A stretch of 64,000 bases of DNA from positions 176,882-240,881 of the forward strand of contig JBCBVV010000004.1 of assembly GCA_039817415.1 (NCBI GenBank). The letters run 5' to 3'. The notes under the pieces are model-generated. The model was given only the letters and a program-made list of their open reading frames with translations, was not told where the DNA came from and searched no databases. Shown in pieces: positions 27,944 through 36,673 of this stretch; the stretch's first letter is position 1; each line of letters begins with the position of its first letter. The translations under genes and the position numbers were made by a program. The stretch comes from JALEFZ01 sp039817415. Lineage in GTDB: Bacteria > Bacteroidota > Bacteroidia > J057.

Positions 27944-29635
27944 TTAATATTTTATCATTCGGGGGGAAATATTGGCGCGTATTCCCATCAGAAGGCTGAG
28001 TGAATTCAGGTTATTCTCTCTTCGATACCTGCCTTCCAACTCACCAAAGATATCTGTATTCCCCAATTGCCAACTGATCCTTCCATACAATTGCTGAGTA
28101 GTCCATGACTCCCCCTGCCCAATGAGATGGTCAAAGTCAGGCTTTTCAATGTTGTTAACAGGTCTGTTTCCCGTGGCTCTATCAGGCAAGGCTCCATAAT
28201 TGATTCCCTGTAAATATGCTGGATCTCGCCCTTGAATCATGTGGAAATAACCCAAGTGGATGTTCCATGCAGGAAAAGGATGGTACCGCAACATTACTCT
28301 ATAATCTCTGAGATTGGCTCCAGCTCCATGGCCAAGAGATTGCCCATAGTTGGTGTAATTTGAAGCAATATTAAAATGCTGATACGTATAAGGTCTGACT
28401 TGATTGGCCTCAAACTGAGCATCCAGCGTAGGGATATTGAAGAGATCAATATATTTCAAGCCAGCCTGCCAACCCAGTTTATTTCCCCAATATCCTGTCC
28501 CTTCATTCCTTACCCCATAATTGTAGTCATCTAGTAATAATTGTCCATAGAGCTGAAGATGATTGAATAGATTTGCCTTCATATTCAATCCGAGGATGGC
28601 ATTGTCAGGAGAGCCAATAAACTGTTCAGCAGCACGATAGAAAATAATGGGATTAAGATATTGTAGCTCTAGCCCCCTATATCCATTTGCAAGCCTAGGG
28701 GTATATACTACCGATTCAAAGATCCCAATGGAGAACTTGGCGTTGGGCTTATAATTTAGCATATGAAAGGCACCATACTTTCGGGGAAGGGTACCTTCAT
28801 TGTCATTTCGATTGATGAGGAAATCCACCATTTGGGTGAACTGGTTGACATATTCTAGTTTCCAAACGCGGGTAGTGATATTGAGAAGAAGCGGATCCAC
28901 AGCATGATCAGACAACAACAAAGACTGGAAACCATTTCCCCAGAAAGAACGATCCTTTCCAAACTTAATCCGCATGTTTTTAATCGGGGAAAAGGTCAAA
29001 TAAGCTCTTGAACTAAAGAAGTCGACACCATTGGGTTGCCCAAAGGTTTTGATAAAGCTCTCTCCTGGTAGACGGAGAGTTTGCTGATATTGATTGTAAA
29101 TGAATTGATGGATACGATTGTAGTTGTCGTATACCTCAGTATGAAAGCCCACCTTGTTCAAAAAAGTTCCTCTGACCTGCACCCCTCTTGAATTGGTGAA
29201 GATCGGAAGCCGTTCTCCTTCGGGAGATAGGAAAGTATTTTGGTCTGCACCGATATTGGTGTATAGTACTGGGTTGACGAAGAGCTGAAGATGCTTGTGA
29301 TTTACGTGAAGGAGATCTCGTTGATTCCGATAAAAGTACCTTAGAATTCCTGAATTTTCGTCTTCTAGGGCCATTTGGTCATCAGCGAGCATTTGCATTC
29401 TGACATGCCAACCCGCCTCAGTCTTAGACAATGCATTGATATCCACTTTTCTCATGACCCTTGCTAGTGCGTTTCTGCGATAGGGCTTGATATCTGTATG
29501 AACAAGGGTATCCGTTACCCCTTTGATATCAAGTCTATCCATGTAATGATATAGGTCGTGGTTAAGCAAGATATCAGCATCCTGCGCGTAGAGCACGCCT
29601 GAAAGAAAGGCCAGAATTACTATTGATTTACGCAT
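27944..29635 (-). CDS. Wzi-like (capsule assembly / RemB-like) outer-membrane barrel
   Basis: 563 residues from ATG 29635, which gives a clean signal peptide (MRKSIVILAFLSGVLYAQ). Longer in-frame starts (ATG 29662, GTG 29695) put a polar stretch before it. The mature protein begins DADILLNHDLYHYMDRLDIKG, typical of the Wzi/RemB family, and then has many alternating beta-strands ending in aromatic residues. It should form an outer-membrane barrel. Relatives help anchor capsule (Wzi) or support gliding (RemB); which applies here is open. It precedes the RND gene on the same strand (155-base gap) and is divergent from a glycosyltransferase gene, fitting an envelope-polysaccharide role. Confidence 0.8.
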   Translation of the reverse strand: MRKSIVILAFLSGVLYAQDADILLNHDLYHYMDRLDIKGVTDTLVHTDIKPYRRNALARVMRKVDINALSKTEAGWHVRMQMLADDQMALEDENSGILRYFYRNQRDLLHVNHKHLQLFVNPVLYTNIGADQNTFLSPEGERLPIFTNSRGVQVRGTFLNKVGFHTEVYDNYNRIHQFIYNQYQQTLRLPGESFIKTFGQPNGVDFFSSRAYLTFSPIKNMRIKFGKDRSFWGNGFQSLLLSDHAVDPLLLNITTRVWKLEYVNQFTQMVDFLINRNDNEGTLPRKYGAFHMLNYKPNAKFSIGIFESVVYTPRLANGYRGLELQYLNPIIFYRAAEQFIGSPDNAILGLNMKANLFNHLQLYGQLLLDDYNYGVRNEGTGYWGNKLGWQAGLKYIDLFNIPTLDAQFEANQVRPYTYQHFNIASNYTNYGQSLGHGAGANLRDYRVMLRYHPFPAWNIHLGYFHMIQGRDPAYLQGINYGALPDRATGNRPVNNIEKPDFDHLIGQGESWTTQQLYGRISWQLGNTDIFGELEGRYRRENNLNSLSLLMGIRANISPRMIKY

Positions 29636-29749
29636 ATAAAATATCGGGCTATACGAATTCATGTCTAAAAGTAACCAATGCCTACGGGATTCCACAAAGG
29701 TGATTGTTTTTCTCTCCTTCTGATGCTTTAGTGCTTCAAGAATTCCTTG

Positions 29750-29757
29750 TACTTTTG
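29750..29757 (+). promoter_or_regulatory. -7 element directly before the GT4 gene
   Basis: TACTTTTG fits TAnnTTTG and ends 4 bases before the ATG at 29762, with TTTA at the -33 position instead of TTTG. As with the gene at 16259, this suggests a very short or absent leader. It could drive the whole GT4-haloperoxidase-modABC run. Confidence 0.4.
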
Positions 29758-29761
29758 GTCT

Positions 29762-30877
29762 ATGGCTAGGAAGAGGCTGTACATAACTGTGATCAATGAC
29801 TTATCTGGCGATCAACGTGTTCATCGGATTGCCACGAGTTTGACCGATCAAGGCTTTGAGGTGCATGTGGTTGGACGTATCCTTCCTCATTCTCTTCCCC
29901 TTTCGGAAAGGCCTTACCAGACACATCGATTAAGGTTATTGTTCACAAAAGGAAAGTGGTTTTATCTCTTCTACAACCTTCGGCTATTCTTCTTTTTTCT
30001 TTTTAGAAAGGTGGATGTGATCAATGCTTGCGACCTAGATACCCTCCTAGCCGGCTATTTGGCCTCTACCCTCAAAGGAATTCCATTGGTTTATGATTCT
30101 CATGAATACTTTACTGAAGTGCCGGAATTGGTCCATCGCCCTACCACCCAACAGATTTGGCTAAGGTTGGAAAGGTGGATTTTTCCTAAGCTCAAACATG
30201 CTTATACAGTTAACAGTTCCATTGCTGACATATATACCAACACATATGGAGTGAAGGTGGAAGTGATTCGAAACCTCCCCTTTGCCCGACAAAAAAATCA
30301 CCCCTCTAGTTCCCTTCAGGGCTTTCCCATCATCATTTATCAGGGTGCATTGAATGTAGGACGTGGGATTGATTTGATGATTGAGGCCATGCAACATTTG
30401 GAAAATTATACCTTATGGATTGTAGGCAGAGGAGACGTAGAGGAGGAATTGAAGAAGAAAGTGAAAGATTCAGGTCTGGAGGAAAGAGTGATATTTAAAG
30501 GCTTTGTTCCTCTTGAACAATTGTATACTCTCACTTCTCAGGCGTCTTTGGGCTTGAGTTTGGAAGAAAATCTAGGAAAGAATTACTATTACGCTTCTCC
30601 AAACAAAGTATATGATTATATACAGGCGAGGATTCCGGTTTTGGTATCCAATTTACCAGAGATGAGAAAAACAGTAGAGGAATGGGGGGTGGGAGAAGTC
30701 CTTACCGAGGCTGAGCGAGATTCATGGCAGCTTTCTCAGCGGATTATTCGTCTATTGGAAAAGGAATCTGAGACGAAAACCTATTCTAGGGCCAGTGAAA
30801 TAGCAGCAGGAACCTTAAATTGGGAAATGGAACAGGTTCAACTGAGAAAGATATACGCACCCTTTATTGAGAATTGA
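29762..30877 (+). CDS. Family 4 glycosyltransferase
   Basis: 371 residues from ATG 29762; a TTG five codons earlier was not used. GT-B fold: N-terminal half with INDLSGDQRVHRIA and INACDLDTLLAG, YDSHEYFTEVPEL (about 118-130), and C-terminal half with YQGALN.GRGIDLMIEAM and the donor-binding SPNKVYDYIQARIPVL.SN. It probably transfers a sugar to a lipid-linked or polysaccharide acceptor in the cytoplasm. It is the first gene of a tight five-gene run (haloperoxidase starts 9 bases later, then modABC). How a glycosyltransferase relates to these is unclear; glycosylation of the secreted enzyme is one speculative link. Confidence 0.85.
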   Translation: MARKRLYITVINDLSGDQRVHRIATSLTDQGFEVHVVGRILPHSLPLSERPYQTHRLRLLFTKGKWFYLFYNLRLFFFFLFRKVDVINACDLDTLLAGYLASTLKGIPLVYDSHEYFTEVPELVHRPTTQQIWLRLERWIFPKLKHAYTVNSSIADIYTNTYGVKVEVIRNLPFARQKNHPSSSLQGFPIIIYQGALNVGRGIDLMIEAMQHLENYTLWIVGRGDVEEELKKKVKDSGLEERVIFKGFVPLEQLYTLTSQASLGLSLEENLGKNYYYASPNKVYDYIQARIPVLVSNLPEMRKTVEEWGVGEVLTEAERDSWQLSQRIIRLLEKESETKTYSRASEIAAGTLNWEMEQVQLRKIYAPFIEN

Positions 30878-30886
30878 CAGCCAGAC

Positions 30887-33085
30887 ATGAAAAAAATCCT
30901 TTTTGCTTTGATTTGCTGGGGCACTCTTATGGCTCCTTCCTTCGCACAGGAAAATACCTCCATCGCCAGGAAGTGGAATGAGGTCTTACTAGAGGCCATT
31001 CGAAATGACCAGGCGAGACCAACTGTTCATGCGCGTAATTTATTCCATGTATCCGCTGCCATGTACGATGCGTGGGCAATCTTTGACGAAGAGGCGAGCC
31101 CTTACTTCATGGGACAAATCGTCCAAGGTTTTGCCTTTCCCTTTGGTGGAATGCCTGAGGTAGAGGATGTTGAAGCTGTGCGCCAGGAAGCGATTTCTTA
31201 TGCCGCTTACAGATTGATCAAACATCGCTTCGCCAATGCCCCAAGACCTCAAACCATTAACTTACTCACCTATGCTACCATGGTTGAGTTTGGCTACGAT
31301 ACAACCTTCACTTCCTTGGATTATTCCTCCGGTTCTGGCGCTGCCCTAGGGAATTACATCGCCCAAAAAATCATAGAATATGGGCTCCAAGATGGCTCAA
31401 ATGAAATCGAGGAATACGCCAACAGGTATTATCAACCTGCTAACGAGGATTGGGACCCAAGGAGATCAATCAACCTAAACCTAGACTTCCCTAATAGGTG
31501 GCAACCTCTTGCCTTTGATCAGTTTATAGATCAAAGTGGGACCAATATCGGGACAACTCCTCCCTTCCTTAGCCCTGAGTGGGGTGGTGTCAATCCTTTT
31601 TCCCTCCAGCCAGACGCCATTACCTATTACGAAAGAGACAATTATACCTATCAGGTCTACCATGATCCTGGTCCTCCACCTTATTTGGAAGAAAACGAAC
31701 CCGACGATGATTTTCGAAGAGGCTTTATGAAAGTCTTGGAATGGTCAGGTCATTTAGATCCTTCCGATGGTGTGATGTGGGACATATCCCCTGGTGCCAA
31801 TAGCAATATGTGGGATCTTCCAGAGCCCGGAGAAGATGTTTCTCCCTTCTATGATGTAGCTGATGGGCCTCCTGGAGAGGGACATGCCATCAACCCACAT
31901 ACGGGACAACCTTATGAACCCAATGTTGTGCCTAGAGGTGATTTCACCAGAATTTTAGCGGAGTTTTGGGCGGATGGTCCTGACTCTGAAACCCCTCCCG
32001 GCCACTGGTTTACCATCCTCAATTATGTGATGGACCAAGACGAATTTAGGAGGACATTCAAGGGTCAGGGGGAAGAATTGGACCTGTTGGAGTATCAGGT
32101 AAAGGCGTATTTCACCCTTGGAGGAGCTATGCATGATGTAGCTGTCGCAGCATGGAGCATCAAAGGTTGGTACGATTATGTCCGTCCTATTTCCATTTTA
32201 AGGCACATGGCTTCCACTCAATCCGAATCTCCCGGTCGTTTTGATTACAGACCTTACGCTTTTGAGCGAATTCCCGATTATTTAGAAAGAATAGAAGAAC
32301 AAGATACCAGCATCCTTGAATGGACGGATATTAACCCGGCGATTAACTGGTCAGCTTACAGAGGACAATGGAAGGTGAGAGCATGGAGAGGCCATAGCTT
32401 GTTAGGTGCAGTAGAACCACTGGTTGGAGGTGTCGGTTGGGTTCCTTTCCAGGAATGGTGGCCTTATCAACGTATCAGCTTTGTTACACCCAATTTTGGT
32501 GGATATATCTCTGGACATTCGACCTTCTCAAGAGCTGCTGCTGAGGTGCTAACCTTGTTGACAGGTGATCCTTTTTTTCCGGGTGGAATGGGTGAATTTC
32601 CCTTTCCACAGCGTGTATCCCTTGTCTTTGAGCGAGGTCCTAGTCAGGACGTAACCCTTCAATGGGCCAGCTATCGAGATGCTGCTGACCAATCTGCCCT
32701 TTCCAGAATTTGGGGAGGTATCCATCCACCTGCAGATGATATTCCTGGGAGAAGGATTGGTGAAAAAGTAGGTAAAGAGAGCTTTACCTACGCAGAAAAG
32801 TACTTTAGAGGGGAAGTTGACATGGCAGATTTTTCCGATTTTGTATCTTATTTCCCCAATCCCGTTTCCCGCGGCAATCTATTGAATGTAAAATTGGAAG
32901 AGGATATCACAGATGGTGCGATTTACCTCTATGACCTGACGGGCAGAAAAGTCTTTTCCTACAAACTGGAAAACGCATCAAAAAATGAATTTATTCCCGT
33001 TTTTACCGATGAGCTTTCACAGGGTATTTATTTGCTAAAAGTTCAAGCTCCAGAGGAAAAAGTGTACAAAATAATGGTTCGCTAA
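30887..33085 (+). CDS. T9SS-secreted vanadium-dependent haloperoxidase
   Basis: 732 residues. A signal peptide ends near SFAQE (residue 21). The family's full vanadate-site signature is intact: Lys426-x6-Arg433-Pro (KGWYDYVRP), Ser542-Gly543-His544 (SGHSTFS) and Ser606-Arg607-x5-His613-x3-Asp617 (SRIWGGIHPPAD). His613 should bind vanadium and His544 act as acid/base. Such enzymes use H2O2 to oxidise halides; related PAP2 phosphatases share the site, so phosphatase activity is an alternative. The last 75 residues are a T9SS sorting domain (YFPNPVSRG ... GIYLLKV), so the enzyme is exported to the cell surface or medium. The modA start follows 2 bases after its stop. Confidence 0.88.
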   Translation: MKKILFALICWGTLMAPSFAQENTSIARKWNEVLLEAIRNDQARPTVHARNLFHVSAAMYDAWAIFDEEASPYFMGQIVQGFAFPFGGMPEVEDVEAVRQEAISYAAYRLIKHRFANAPRPQTINLLTYATMVEFGYDTTFTSLDYSSGSGAALGNYIAQKIIEYGLQDGSNEIEEYANRYYQPANEDWDPRRSINLNLDFPNRWQPLAFDQFIDQSGTNIGTTPPFLSPEWGGVNPFSLQPDAITYYERDNYTYQVYHDPGPPPYLEENEPDDDFRRGFMKVLEWSGHLDPSDGVMWDISPGANSNMWDLPEPGEDVSPFYDVADGPPGEGHAINPHTGQPYEPNVVPRGDFTRILAEFWADGPDSETPPGHWFTILNYVMDQDEFRRTFKGQGEELDLLEYQVKAYFTLGGAMHDVAVAAWSIKGWYDYVRPISILRHMASTQSESPGRFDYRPYAFERIPDYLERIEEQDTSILEWTDINPAINWSAYRGQWKVRAWRGHSLLGAVEPLVGGVGWVPFQEWWPYQRISFVTPNFGGYISGHSTFSRAAAEVLTLLTGDPFFPGGMGEFPFPQRVSLVFERGPSQDVTLQWASYRDAADQSALSRIWGGIHPPADDIPGRRIGEKVGKESFTYAEKYFRGEVDMADFSDFVSYFPNPVSRGNLLNVKLEEDITDGAIYLYDLTGRKVFSYKLENASKNEFIPVFTDELSQGIYLLKVQAPEEKVYKIMVR

Positions 33086-33087
33086 AT

Positions 33088-33837
33088 ATGCTCAGAAGGC
33101 TTTTTACAAGCATAGGATGTATGGGTTTGTTATGGGCTCTTTCCTCCTGTGGGCAGTCTACTGAACAAGCTCCATTGCTTGTAGCTACTGCTGCGAATAT
33201 GGAATTGGCCATGGAGGAAATTGTAGAAGCCTTTGAAAGCCAATACACACAAAAGGTAGAACTCATTGTTCAGTCATCGGGTAAACTTAGTTCTCAGATT
33301 TTGCTAGGGGCTCCCTATGATGTATTTGTAGCGGCGGATACCCTCTATCCCCATCACCTGAAACAGAAAGGAAAGGTAGTTGGCTTTCCCAAGGCATATG
33401 CAAGAGGAAGATTGAGCATTTGGCGGAAGGAGCATGATATGAATTGGGAGAACGCTCAAAAAATTGCCATTCCCAATCCTGAATTAGCTCCTTATGGCAT
33501 GGCTGCCAAATCCTACTTAGAACAAAACGGCTTATTGCATAAGGTAAAGGATAAGCTGGTATTTGGAGAATCGGTCTCCCAAACCAACCAGTATATACTC
33601 ACAGGAAATGTGGACATGGGATTTACCGCTACCTCTTACCAACTTCCTATCAATCGGCAAAAGCCTTCTCACTGGGAAGTTCCTTCGATTGATACCTATC
33701 CTGAACTCATCCAAGCCGCAGTCATTGTTAACCGTGGTAAAAAAGACTTGACAGCTACTCAAACATTTTTCAATTTCCTGTTTTCTGATTCGGTAAAAAG
33801 CATCCTCAGAAAGTACGGATACAGTATCCCGTCCTAA
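33088..33837 (+). CDS. modA: ModA-like oxyanion-binding lipoprotein
   Basis: 249 residues. A lipoprotein signal ends LLWALSSCG (Cys near residue 22). Substrate-binding landmarks of ModA are present: TAANMELAMEEI (ligand loop), SSGKLSSQI, GAPYDVFVAAD, then PNPELAPYG. ModA binds molybdate or tungstate in the periplasm and delivers it to ModB. Ion choice cannot be settled from sequence, and the tight link to a vanadium enzyme makes vanadate worth considering. The start is 2 bases after the haloperoxidase stop, so translation is probably coupled. Confidence 0.85.
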   Translation: MLRRLFTSIGCMGLLWALSSCGQSTEQAPLLVATAANMELAMEEIVEAFESQYTQKVELIVQSSGKLSSQILLGAPYDVFVAADTLYPHHLKQKGKVVGFPKAYARGRLSIWRKEHDMNWENAQKIAIPNPELAPYGMAAKSYLEQNGLLHKVKDKLVFGESVSQTNQYILTGNVDMGFTATSYQLPINRQKPSHWEVPSIDTYPELIQAAVIVNRGKKDLTATQTFFNFLFSDSVKSILRKYGYSIPS

Positions 33838-33863
33838 GGAAGAGGAAGTGATGACAGGGCGAA

Positions 33864-34535
33864 ATGGATTGGACTCCTATTATTCTGAGTTTTCAATTGG
33901 CAGGACTTACTTCTGTCCTGCTATTGGTGATTGGAATCCCTATTGCCTATCTGCTTGCCTATAGCTCCTTTAAGGGGAAAATATTGTTAGAAGCTCTTCT
34001 AGGAATGCCTCTTGTTCTTCCACCTACAGTACTGGGTTTCTATTTTTTGCTCTTTTTCTCCACAGAGGGAGGATTTGGCAAATGGATGCATGACGTTTTT
34101 GGTCTCAACCTCATTTTTTCCTTTGAAGGTCTATTAATTGCTTCCGTCATTTATAGCTTACCCTTTATGGTTCAGCCTTTACAAGCTGGCTTCTCTTCTG
34201 TGGATACTAAGCTCATTGAAGCGGCCGAGAGCTTGGGAAAAGGGAGATGGGAAATTCTTTGGCGAGTTTTGTTGCCACTCATCAAACCCTCTCTACTTAG
34301 CGGTTGGGTCTTGTCATTTGCTCATACCATAGGTGAATTTGGGGTGGTTCTGATGATGGGAGGAAGTATTCCAGGCCGAACCAAAGTAGCTTCGATCGCT
34401 GTCTATGAAGAGGTGGAAAAGCTCAATTATGAGGCTGCACATGAATATTCTTTCATTCTTTTTGCCCTATGCTTTGTTCTGTTGCTGATCCTATATGGGA
34501 CCAATCGTTCCACCCTTAATCCATTCCATAAATGA
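33864..34535 (+). CDS. modB: Molybdate-type ABC transporter permease
   Basis: 223 residues with about five TM helices. Permease features are the LLGMPLVLPPTVLGFYFL segment near residue 45 and the EAA loop EAAESLGKGRWEILWRVLLPLIKPSLLSG (about 120-148) that docks on the ATPase, followed by FAHTIGEFGVVLMMGG. It forms the inner-membrane channel of the ModABC importer. It starts 26 bases after modA and its stop overlaps the modC start. Confidence 0.9.
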   Translation: MDWTPIILSFQLAGLTSVLLLVIGIPIAYLLAYSSFKGKILLEALLGMPLVLPPTVLGFYFLLFFSTEGGFGKWMHDVFGLNLIFSFEGLLIASVIYSLPFMVQPLQAGFSSVDTKLIEAAESLGKGRWEILWRVLLPLIKPSLLSGWVLSFAHTIGEFGVVLMMGGSIPGRTKVASIAVYEEVEKLNYEAAHEYSFILFALCFVLLLILYGTNRSTLNPFHK

Positions 34536-35380
34536 TCGATGTCAAATTAAGGAAAGTGCTTAATGGGCATGAGGGTGATTTATGGCTCGATGTAGCTTTT
34601 CAGCTGCAGACAGGTGAAACATTGGCCTTGTATGGACCATCTGGTGCAGGTAAAACCAGTATACTTCGAATGGTGGCAGGACATATGAAGGCTGATGGAG
34701 GTGCTGTCCAAGTAGATTCCCAGCATTGGTATGATGGTTCCAAAGGTATTTTTCTCCCAGCAAGAAAAAGGAATTTGGGGGTAGTTTTTCAGGATTATGC
34801 CCTTTTCCCACATATGACGGCAGCCGCCAACATACATTTTGGCAAACGGAAAAATCAACCCAATGAAGAGGTAGATCAGTTGCTTGAGATGATGGAGTTA
34901 AAAGGATTGGAAGATACTTATCCTCAAAAGCTATCTGGAGGACAGCAGCAGCGAATTGCCATCGCGAGAGCCCTTGTTTCTAGGCCCTCATTGCTGATGC
35001 TTGACGAACCTTTTTCGGCCATGGACCAAGCCTTGAAGGAGAAATTACGCTTCATGCTAAAGGAGATTCAGCAGAAGTTTAATACCTCTATTCTCATCGT
35101 GAGCCATGATCATGACATGATCAGTACCATAGCGGATAAGGTGATTGTACTAGACAGGGGAAAGATATTGAAGCAAGGTAATCCCAACGAGATTTTGGGA
35201 CCCTTGAAGCATCACCAAGGGCTGACACTATGGGCTACCGTCCTGGACATAGAAATAGATCAAGACACCTATCTTCTTAAACTTCAATTTGGGAATCAGA
35301 TCATTGAGTTGGAAACAAGTTCGGACCAAGCCCAACAATGGAACATAGGAGATAAAATTCCTTGGACAGCCAATGCCTAA
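34532..35380 (+). CDS. modC: Molybdate-type ABC transporter ATP-binding protein
   Basis: 282 residues. Walker A GPSGAGKTS (about 35-43), signature LSGGQQQR, Walker B LLMLDEPFSAMD and the switch His in VSHDHD are intact. After residue ~225 there is a short beta-rich tail (LWATVLDIEIDQD..LLKLQF) that looks like part of a MOBE/TOBE oxyanion-sensing domain. It powers import by the ModAB partners. It overlaps modB by 4 bases (ATGA), a sign of coupled translation. Its 3' end overlaps that of the small convergent gene by 4 bases. Confidence 0.92.
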   Translation: MIDVKLRKVLNGHEGDLWLDVAFQLQTGETLALYGPSGAGKTSILRMVAGHMKADGGAVQVDSQHWYDGSKGIFLPARKRNLGVVFQDYALFPHMTAAANIHFGKRKNQPNEEVDQLLEMMELKGLEDTYPQKLSGGQQQRIAIARALVSRPSLLMLDEPFSAMDQALKEKLRFMLKEIQQKFNTSILIVSHDHDMISTIADKVIVLDRGKILKQGNPNEILGPLKHHQGLTLWATVLDIEIDQDTYLLKLQFGNQIIELETSSDQAQQWNIGDKIPWTANA

Positions 35381-35628
35381 AGCCGATCTCCTTTAGCCTG
35401 TTTTCTTAGGTAGAAACCCAATCCTCCCAAAAGAACAGATACAGTCAGGAATACCCAGGTCATAGACATCTGGTATTCTGCATTTTCCATTCCTATCACG
35501 TCAGGGCTAGGTTGTGCATTCGCAGCCTGAACAAATGCTTCTTGGGCGATACTTCTCACCCAAATCGCAGCAAAAACGGCTATCAGTCCCAAGACAGATA
35601 ACATACTTCCAATCTGTTTGTAGCTCAT
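35377..35628 (-). CDS. Small two-helix membrane protein
   Basis: 83 residues from ATG 35628; a TTG six codons earlier was not used. Two hydrophobic helices (about 8-24 and 55-73) separated by a loop with VRSIAQEAFVQAANAQPSPD. The C-terminus is positively charged (LRKQAKGD). No family was recognised. It is convergent with modC and shares 4 bases with it. It may be a real small membrane protein of unknown role. Confidence 0.5.
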   Translation of the reverse strand: MSYKQIGSMLSVLGLIAVFAAIWVRSIAQEAFVQAANAQPSPDVIGMENAEYQMSMTWVFLTVSVLLGGLGFYLRKQAKGDRL

Positions 35629-35727
35629 TTCTTTACAGTTTTTCAAGAGTTATCCCCTAACCTTTCCATTCTCCCTCCAATATGGCCAACCACTCCAAGG
35701 CCTCAAAATTGCTAAATCAAAAATTCA

Positions 35728-35776
35728 TTTTGGAATATTCGTTCCAAAACACAACTTTGTAGCAGAACGATCGTTC
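35728..35776 (+). promoter_or_regulatory. Promoter of the SDR gene with two TetR-type operators
   Basis: A -33 TTTTG (35728-35732) and a -7 CAACTTTG (35752-35759) are 19 bases apart, the Bacteroidota housekeeping layout. Operator 1 (TTTGGAATATTCGTTCCAAA, 35729-35748) covers the -33 side. Operator 2 (GAACGATCGTTC, 35765-35776) lies just after the -7. Both resemble the operator before the adjacent tetR gene, so the TetR protein probably represses the SDR gene. Confidence 0.7.
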
Positions 35777-35802
35777 CAATTATCATCATATAACATTGAA
35801 CA

Positions 35803-36561
35803 ATGAGTAATCTTAAAGGAAAAAAAGCTGTTATCACAGGAGGAAACAGCGGCATTGGATTTGCATCTGCGCTTGATATGAAAAACCGTGGGGCAGAGGT
35901 CATCATCACAGGCCGTTCTGCTGAGCGTGTTCAGGCAGCGGCGAGCGAATTGGGCGTTAAAGGAATGGTAGCTGACGTATCTGACCTCCATGCATTAGAC
36001 ACCCTTGTGGAGCAAGTTAAAGCTGATTTTGGTACCATTGACATTCTCTTCGTAAATGCTGGTATCTTCACACCTGCCCCTGTAGGTTCAATTTCAGAGG
36101 ATGTGTATGACAGCCAAATGAACATCAATTTTAAGGGCGCAGTCTTCACAGTTGAGAAATTCCTTCCTATCCTGAATGATGGTGGGTCAATCATCAACCT
36201 ATCCTCGGTCAATGCTTATACAGGTATGGCCAATACAGCTATCTATGCAGCCTCCAAGGCCGCTCTGAACTCTTACACCCGAACTGCAGCCACAGAATTA
36301 GCGCCAAGAGGAATCCGTGTGAATGCCGTCAATCCTGGACCTGTCAGCACTCCTATTTTTGGAAAAACAGGTATGTCAGAGGAGCAATTGAACGGATTTG
36401 CTTCAGCTATGATCCAGCGTGTTCCCTTAAAAAGAATCGGGGAACCAGCCGAAATCGCCAAACTAGTTAGCTTCCTTGCCTCTGATGATGCATCCTTCAT
36501 CACAGGTTCTGAATACAACATCGATGGCGGAATCAATGTCAATCCCCTATTGGTAGGATAA
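35803..36561 (+). CDS. SDR family NAD(P)-dependent oxidoreductase
   Basis: 252 residues, classical short-chain dehydrogenase. The cofactor loop TGGNSGIG is at 12-19, the NAG motif at 85-87, catalytic Ser134/135, and Tyr148-x3-Lys152 (YAASK). The C-terminal segment after NPGPVSTPI..... closes the substrate pocket. The basic residue after the Gly loop (GRSAER) hints at NADPH. The substrate is unknown. Two operators lie upstream and a TetR gene follows, so it is probably an inducible detoxification or alcohol/ketone enzyme. Confidence 0.92.
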   Translation: MSNLKGKKAVITGGNSGIGFASALDMKNRGAEVIITGRSAERVQAAASELGVKGMVADVSDLHALDTLVEQVKADFGTIDILFVNAGIFTPAPVGSISEDVYDSQMNINFKGAVFTVEKFLPILNDGGSIINLSSVNAYTGMANTAIYAASKAALNSYTRTAATELAPRGIRVNAVNPGPVSTPIFGKTGMSEEQLNGFASAMIQRVPLKRIGEPAEIAKLVSFLASDDASFITGSEYNIDGGINVNPLLVG

Positions 36562-36586
36562 GACGACGAGACTTCATTTTTTTGCT

Positions 36587-36610
36587 TAAATTTGGAACGA
36601 ATGTTCCAAA
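36587..36610 (+). promoter_or_regulatory. Promoter/operator of the tetR gene
   Basis: TAAATTTG (36587-36594), a -7 match, overlaps a palindrome TTTGGAAC-gaat-GTTCCAAA (36591-36610). The palindrome matches the two operators before the SDR gene. Binding would block the -7, giving autorepression. Confidence 0.7.
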
Positions 36611-36622
36611 CAGGAGTTTAAC

Positions 36623-36653
36623 AAAAGGAGGAGCGCTTGATGCTCCTCCTTTT
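36623..36653 (+). terminator. Strong hairpin in the tetR leader
   Basis: AAAAGGAGGAGC / GCTCCTCCTTTT, 12 perfect base pairs with a 7-base loop. It lies 62 bases after the SDR stop but also downstream of the tetR promoter/operator and 20 bases before its ATG. It could end SDR transcription, or act as an attenuator in the tetR leader. Confidence 0.65.
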
Positions 36654-36673
36654 GATCCATCAAGTAGACGGTT

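Noticed and set aside
33088..35380. Calling the ABC system a tungstate- or vanadate-specific importer
   Set aside because: ModA motifs do not settle the ion. The call stays with the general ModABC family and vanadate is kept only as a hypothesis.
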